From contig CAWAMN010000002.1 in assembly GCA_963783235.1 (NCBI GenBank), positions 1,364,001 to 1,428,000 on the forward strand: 64,000 nt of DNA. Reading direction: 5' to 3'. This document shows positions 62,259 to 64,000 of this stretch, piece after piece. A program made the position numbers and the translations under genes. Below the pieces are notes generated by a model that saw only the letters and a program-made list of their open reading frames with translations, made no database searches and had not been told where the DNA came from. Positions within the stretch are counted from its first letter, which is position 1, and every line of letters starts with the position of its first letter. This DNA comes from Thiohalomonas sp963783235 (lineage in GTDB: Bacteria > Pseudomonadota > Gammaproteobacteria > Thiohalomonadales > Thiohalomonadaceae).

Positions 62259-62597
62259 CTACTCCTGCCCCCGGAATTCGGATACCCGGATGCGCCCGTC
62301 GATCATCTTCGATTTACGCTGCATCAGGGTCTCCATTTTTTCCCAAAACGCCTGTTTGAGGTCGAAATCCGCGGCGATTCCGGTGCCGATCAGGAGGATG
62401 AAGAGATCGACCACCTCTTCCGCCAACTCCTCCCGGGGCTTGCCCTTGGTCACGCATTCGGCGATTTCGCCCAGCTCTTCGGTCATCAACGCAATGCGGT
62501 AAGTGAGCTCTTCGCCGCCCGTGTTTTTGAAGTCGTGCTTGTCGTGAAACGCCTGCACGGCGGCGAGCATGGCATCGTAAGAGTCGCGCTGGTCCAT
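62259..62597 (-). CDS. MazG-like nucleotide pyrophosphohydrolase
   Basis: 112 residues from ATG at 62597. Helical metal-binding motifs MTEELGEIAECVTKGKPREE and LAEEVVDLFILL (ExxE...ExxD) match the MazG/dUTPase-like all-alpha NTP hydrolases. It probably sanitises the nucleotide pool. It lies between glyS and gmhB with 99- and 135-bp gaps. Confidence 0.8.
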   Translation of the reverse strand: MDQRDSYDAMLAAVQAFHDKHDFKNTGGEELTYRIALMTEELGEIAECVTKGKPREELAEEVVDLFILLIGTGIAADFDLKQAFWEKMETLMQRKSKMIDGRIRVSEFRGQE

Positions 62598-62732
62598 CGC
62601 AATTTGCCTGTCTTCGGTTTTGATCTTTAAACCATGAGGGCACGGAGTTTCCAAGCGATCCGCTTACGCGGGGAAACACCGAACGGCGGCCAGCTGTTAC
62701 CTGAAGCCTCTGTGCTCTCTGTGGTAAAACCC

Positions 62733-64000
62733 CTAACTCTGCAGCCGGGAAATGTCGGCCGCCCCGAGGAATAAGTCGCCGAGACGTTTGAGCAGTGCCA
62801 AACGGTTTTCGCGCACCTTGGGGTCCTCGGCCATGACCATGACTTCATCGAAAAAGCGGTCGACCGTCGTCCGCAAGGCGGCCAGTCGCTTGAGCGCTTC
62901 CTCATAACGGCGATCCGCGAATAGCGGACCCGCCTCGGTTGCGGCCGTCTCCACGGCACTCGCCAACTCTCTCTCTTCGGCTTCCTGCAGCCGGTCCAGG
63001 TCGATCCGGTCGGGAATGGATTGTTGAGCCTTCTTCAGGATGTTATGGATGCGCTTGTTCGCGGCAGCCAGCGCCTCGGCCTCGGGCAGTTCGCGGAAGG
63101 CACTGACCGCACGGATACGCTGGTCGAAATCGCGCGGGTTGGTCGGCCGACGGGCGAGCACGGCATCGAAGATGTCGTGGGCGATGCCCTGGTCCTGGTA
63201 GTAGGCGCGCAGGCGCTCCATCATGAAATCGAGCACCTGCGTGGCGGTATCGTCGGCCATGGCGATATCGGCATCGCGTAGTTGGCCGGTTGCCGTTTCG
63301 ACGAGCTCCGCCAGGTCGATATCGAGTTTGCGCTCGATGAGCGTCCTCAAGACGCCCAGCGAGGCGCGACGAAGACCAAAGGGATCCTTGGCGCCGGATG
63401 GCGGCTGACCGATGCCGAAGATGCCCACCAGCGTATCCAGCCGATCGGCGATGGCGACGGCCTGCCCGGTGGGCGTCGCCGGCAGTTCATCACCGGCGAA
63501 GCGCGGCATGTACTGTTCGTCCAGGGCCTGGGCGACTTCGTTGTCTTCACCGTCATGCTCGGCGTAGTAGCGGCCCATGAGCCCCTGAAGTTCAGGGAAC
63601 TCGTAGACCATCTCGGTCATCAGGTCGCACTTGGCGATCTGCGCCGCGCGCCGGGCCTTTTGCGTGTCGCCACCGATGCCTTCGGCGATTCGCTCGGCCA
63701 GGGCCATGACCCGTTGGCTTTTGTCGTACAGCGTGCCGAGCTTCTGCTGGAACACTATGCCCTTGAGGCTCTCTACGCGCTCACCCAGCGGCGTCTTGCG
63801 GTCCTGATTCCAGAAAAATTCCGCGTCGGTCAGGCGCGGCCGGATCACCCGTTCATTGCCGGCCCGCACCACTTCGGGGTTGGAGCTTTCGATGTTGCTG
63901 ATGGTGATGAAATGCGGCATCAGCCGCCCTTCGCCATCCACCACGTGAAAGTACTTCTGGTGCTCCTTCATGGCCGAGATCAGAGCACTCGGCGGGGACA
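62733..64000 (-). CDS. glyS: Glycyl-tRNA synthetase beta chain, N-terminus beyond window
   Basis: The frame is open to the right edge; about 422 residues are visible, the full protein being near 690. LISAMKEHQKYFHVVDGEGR, RPRLTDAEFFWNQDRKTPLG, FGLRRASLGVLRTLIERKLD and the C-terminal DALR-like region are typical of GlyS. With GlyQ it charges tRNA-Gly. The usual glyQ would lie further right. Confidence 0.96.
   Translation of the reverse strand, partial: SPPSALISAMKEHQKYFHVVDGEGRLMPHFITISNIESSNPEVVRAGNERVIRPRLTDAEFFWNQDRKTPLGERVESLKGIVFQQKLGTLYDKSQRVMALAERIAEGIGGDTQKARRAAQIAKCDLMTEMVYEFPELQGLMGRYYAEHDGEDNEVAQALDEQYMPRFAGDELPATPTGQAVAIADRLDTLVGIFGIGQPPSGAKDPFGLRRASLGVLRTLIERKLDIDLAELVETATGQLRDADIAMADDTATQVLDFMMERLRAYYQDQGIAHDIFDAVLARRPTNPRDFDQRIRAVSAFRELPEAEALAAANKRIHNILKKAQQSIPDRIDLDRLQEAEERELASAVETAATEAGPLFADRRYEEALKRLAALRTTVDRFFDEVMVMAEDPKVRENRLALLKRLGDLFLGAADISRLQS

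Noticed and set aside
1..64000. CRISPR arrays, tRNA or rRNA genes, insertion sequences, prophage
   Set aside because: No regularly spaced repeats, no cloverleaf or rRNA sequence, no transposase, integrase or phage structural gene was seen.

Overview
The window looks like a piece of a GC-rich gammaproteobacterial chromosome spanning the replication origin. Gene order rpmH-rnpA-yidD-yidC-mnmE leftward and dnaA-dnaN-recF-gyrB rightward is the ancestral gammaproteobacterial origin layout. Housekeeping genes (glyS beta chain, fbp, plsC, gmhB, purT) and cyclic-di-GMP proteins fit a free-living gammaproteobacterium, perhaps Chromatiales-like; that placement is inference from protein flavour and cannot be settled here. 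No rRNA, tRNA, CRISPR array, insertion sequence or prophage was recognised.

Layout. 1-8.7 kb: a truncated ion permease with a CBS-domain partner, DUF72, a frameshifted diguanylate cyclase, two lipoproteins, a DJ-1/PfpI protein and a multiply frameshifted purT. 8.9-12.8 kb: two toxin-antitoxin modules (ParD-like/RelE-ParE and MbcA-ParS/RES), the second with an extra divergent antitoxin homologue. 13-15 kb: an outer-membrane-type protein and a zinc-free oxidoreductase. 15-34 kb: a dense defence and accessory island. It holds an MNT nucleotidyltransferase with a HEPN remnant, a decayed and an intact Xre/short-coiled-coil pair, a NERD-UvrD helicase, abiEi-abiEii-mrr, a small divergent ORF, hsdS'-hsdM-hsdS-DUF3800-hsdR-ygjP, an XRE-ImmA regulator with a PIN remnant, a metallophosphoesterase and an Abi_2 gene. 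34-46.7 kb: membrane and envelope genes, a methyltransferase, a NERD membrane protein, a predicted aminopeptidase, the moxR-DUF58-tgpA operon, a PAS histidine kinase and a frameshifted MASE3-GAF-HD-GYP gene. 46.8-57 kb: the origin cluster. 57-64 kb: a signal-peptidase-like protein without the usual lysine, a stand-alone NosD-like protein, fbp, plsC, gmhB, a MazG-like protein and glyS (cut by the right edge).

Central themes. The accessory island carries self-regulating defence genes whose promoters contain clear palindromic operators (ParD-like, MNT, Xre, abiE, XRE-ImmA). Several toxins are broken while their partner regulators remain (HEPN, PIN). The AbiE operon carries an overlapping Mrr-type nuclease, and the type I restriction operon contains a half-length specificity subunit, a DUF3800 gene and a 55-nt foldable spacer before hsdR.

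Caution. Single-base frameshifts occur in the diguanylate cyclase, purT (three), the HD-GYP gene (two), the HEPN remnant and also in essential dnaN. The dnaN case suggests that at least some of these are consensus errors rather than true pseudogenes.
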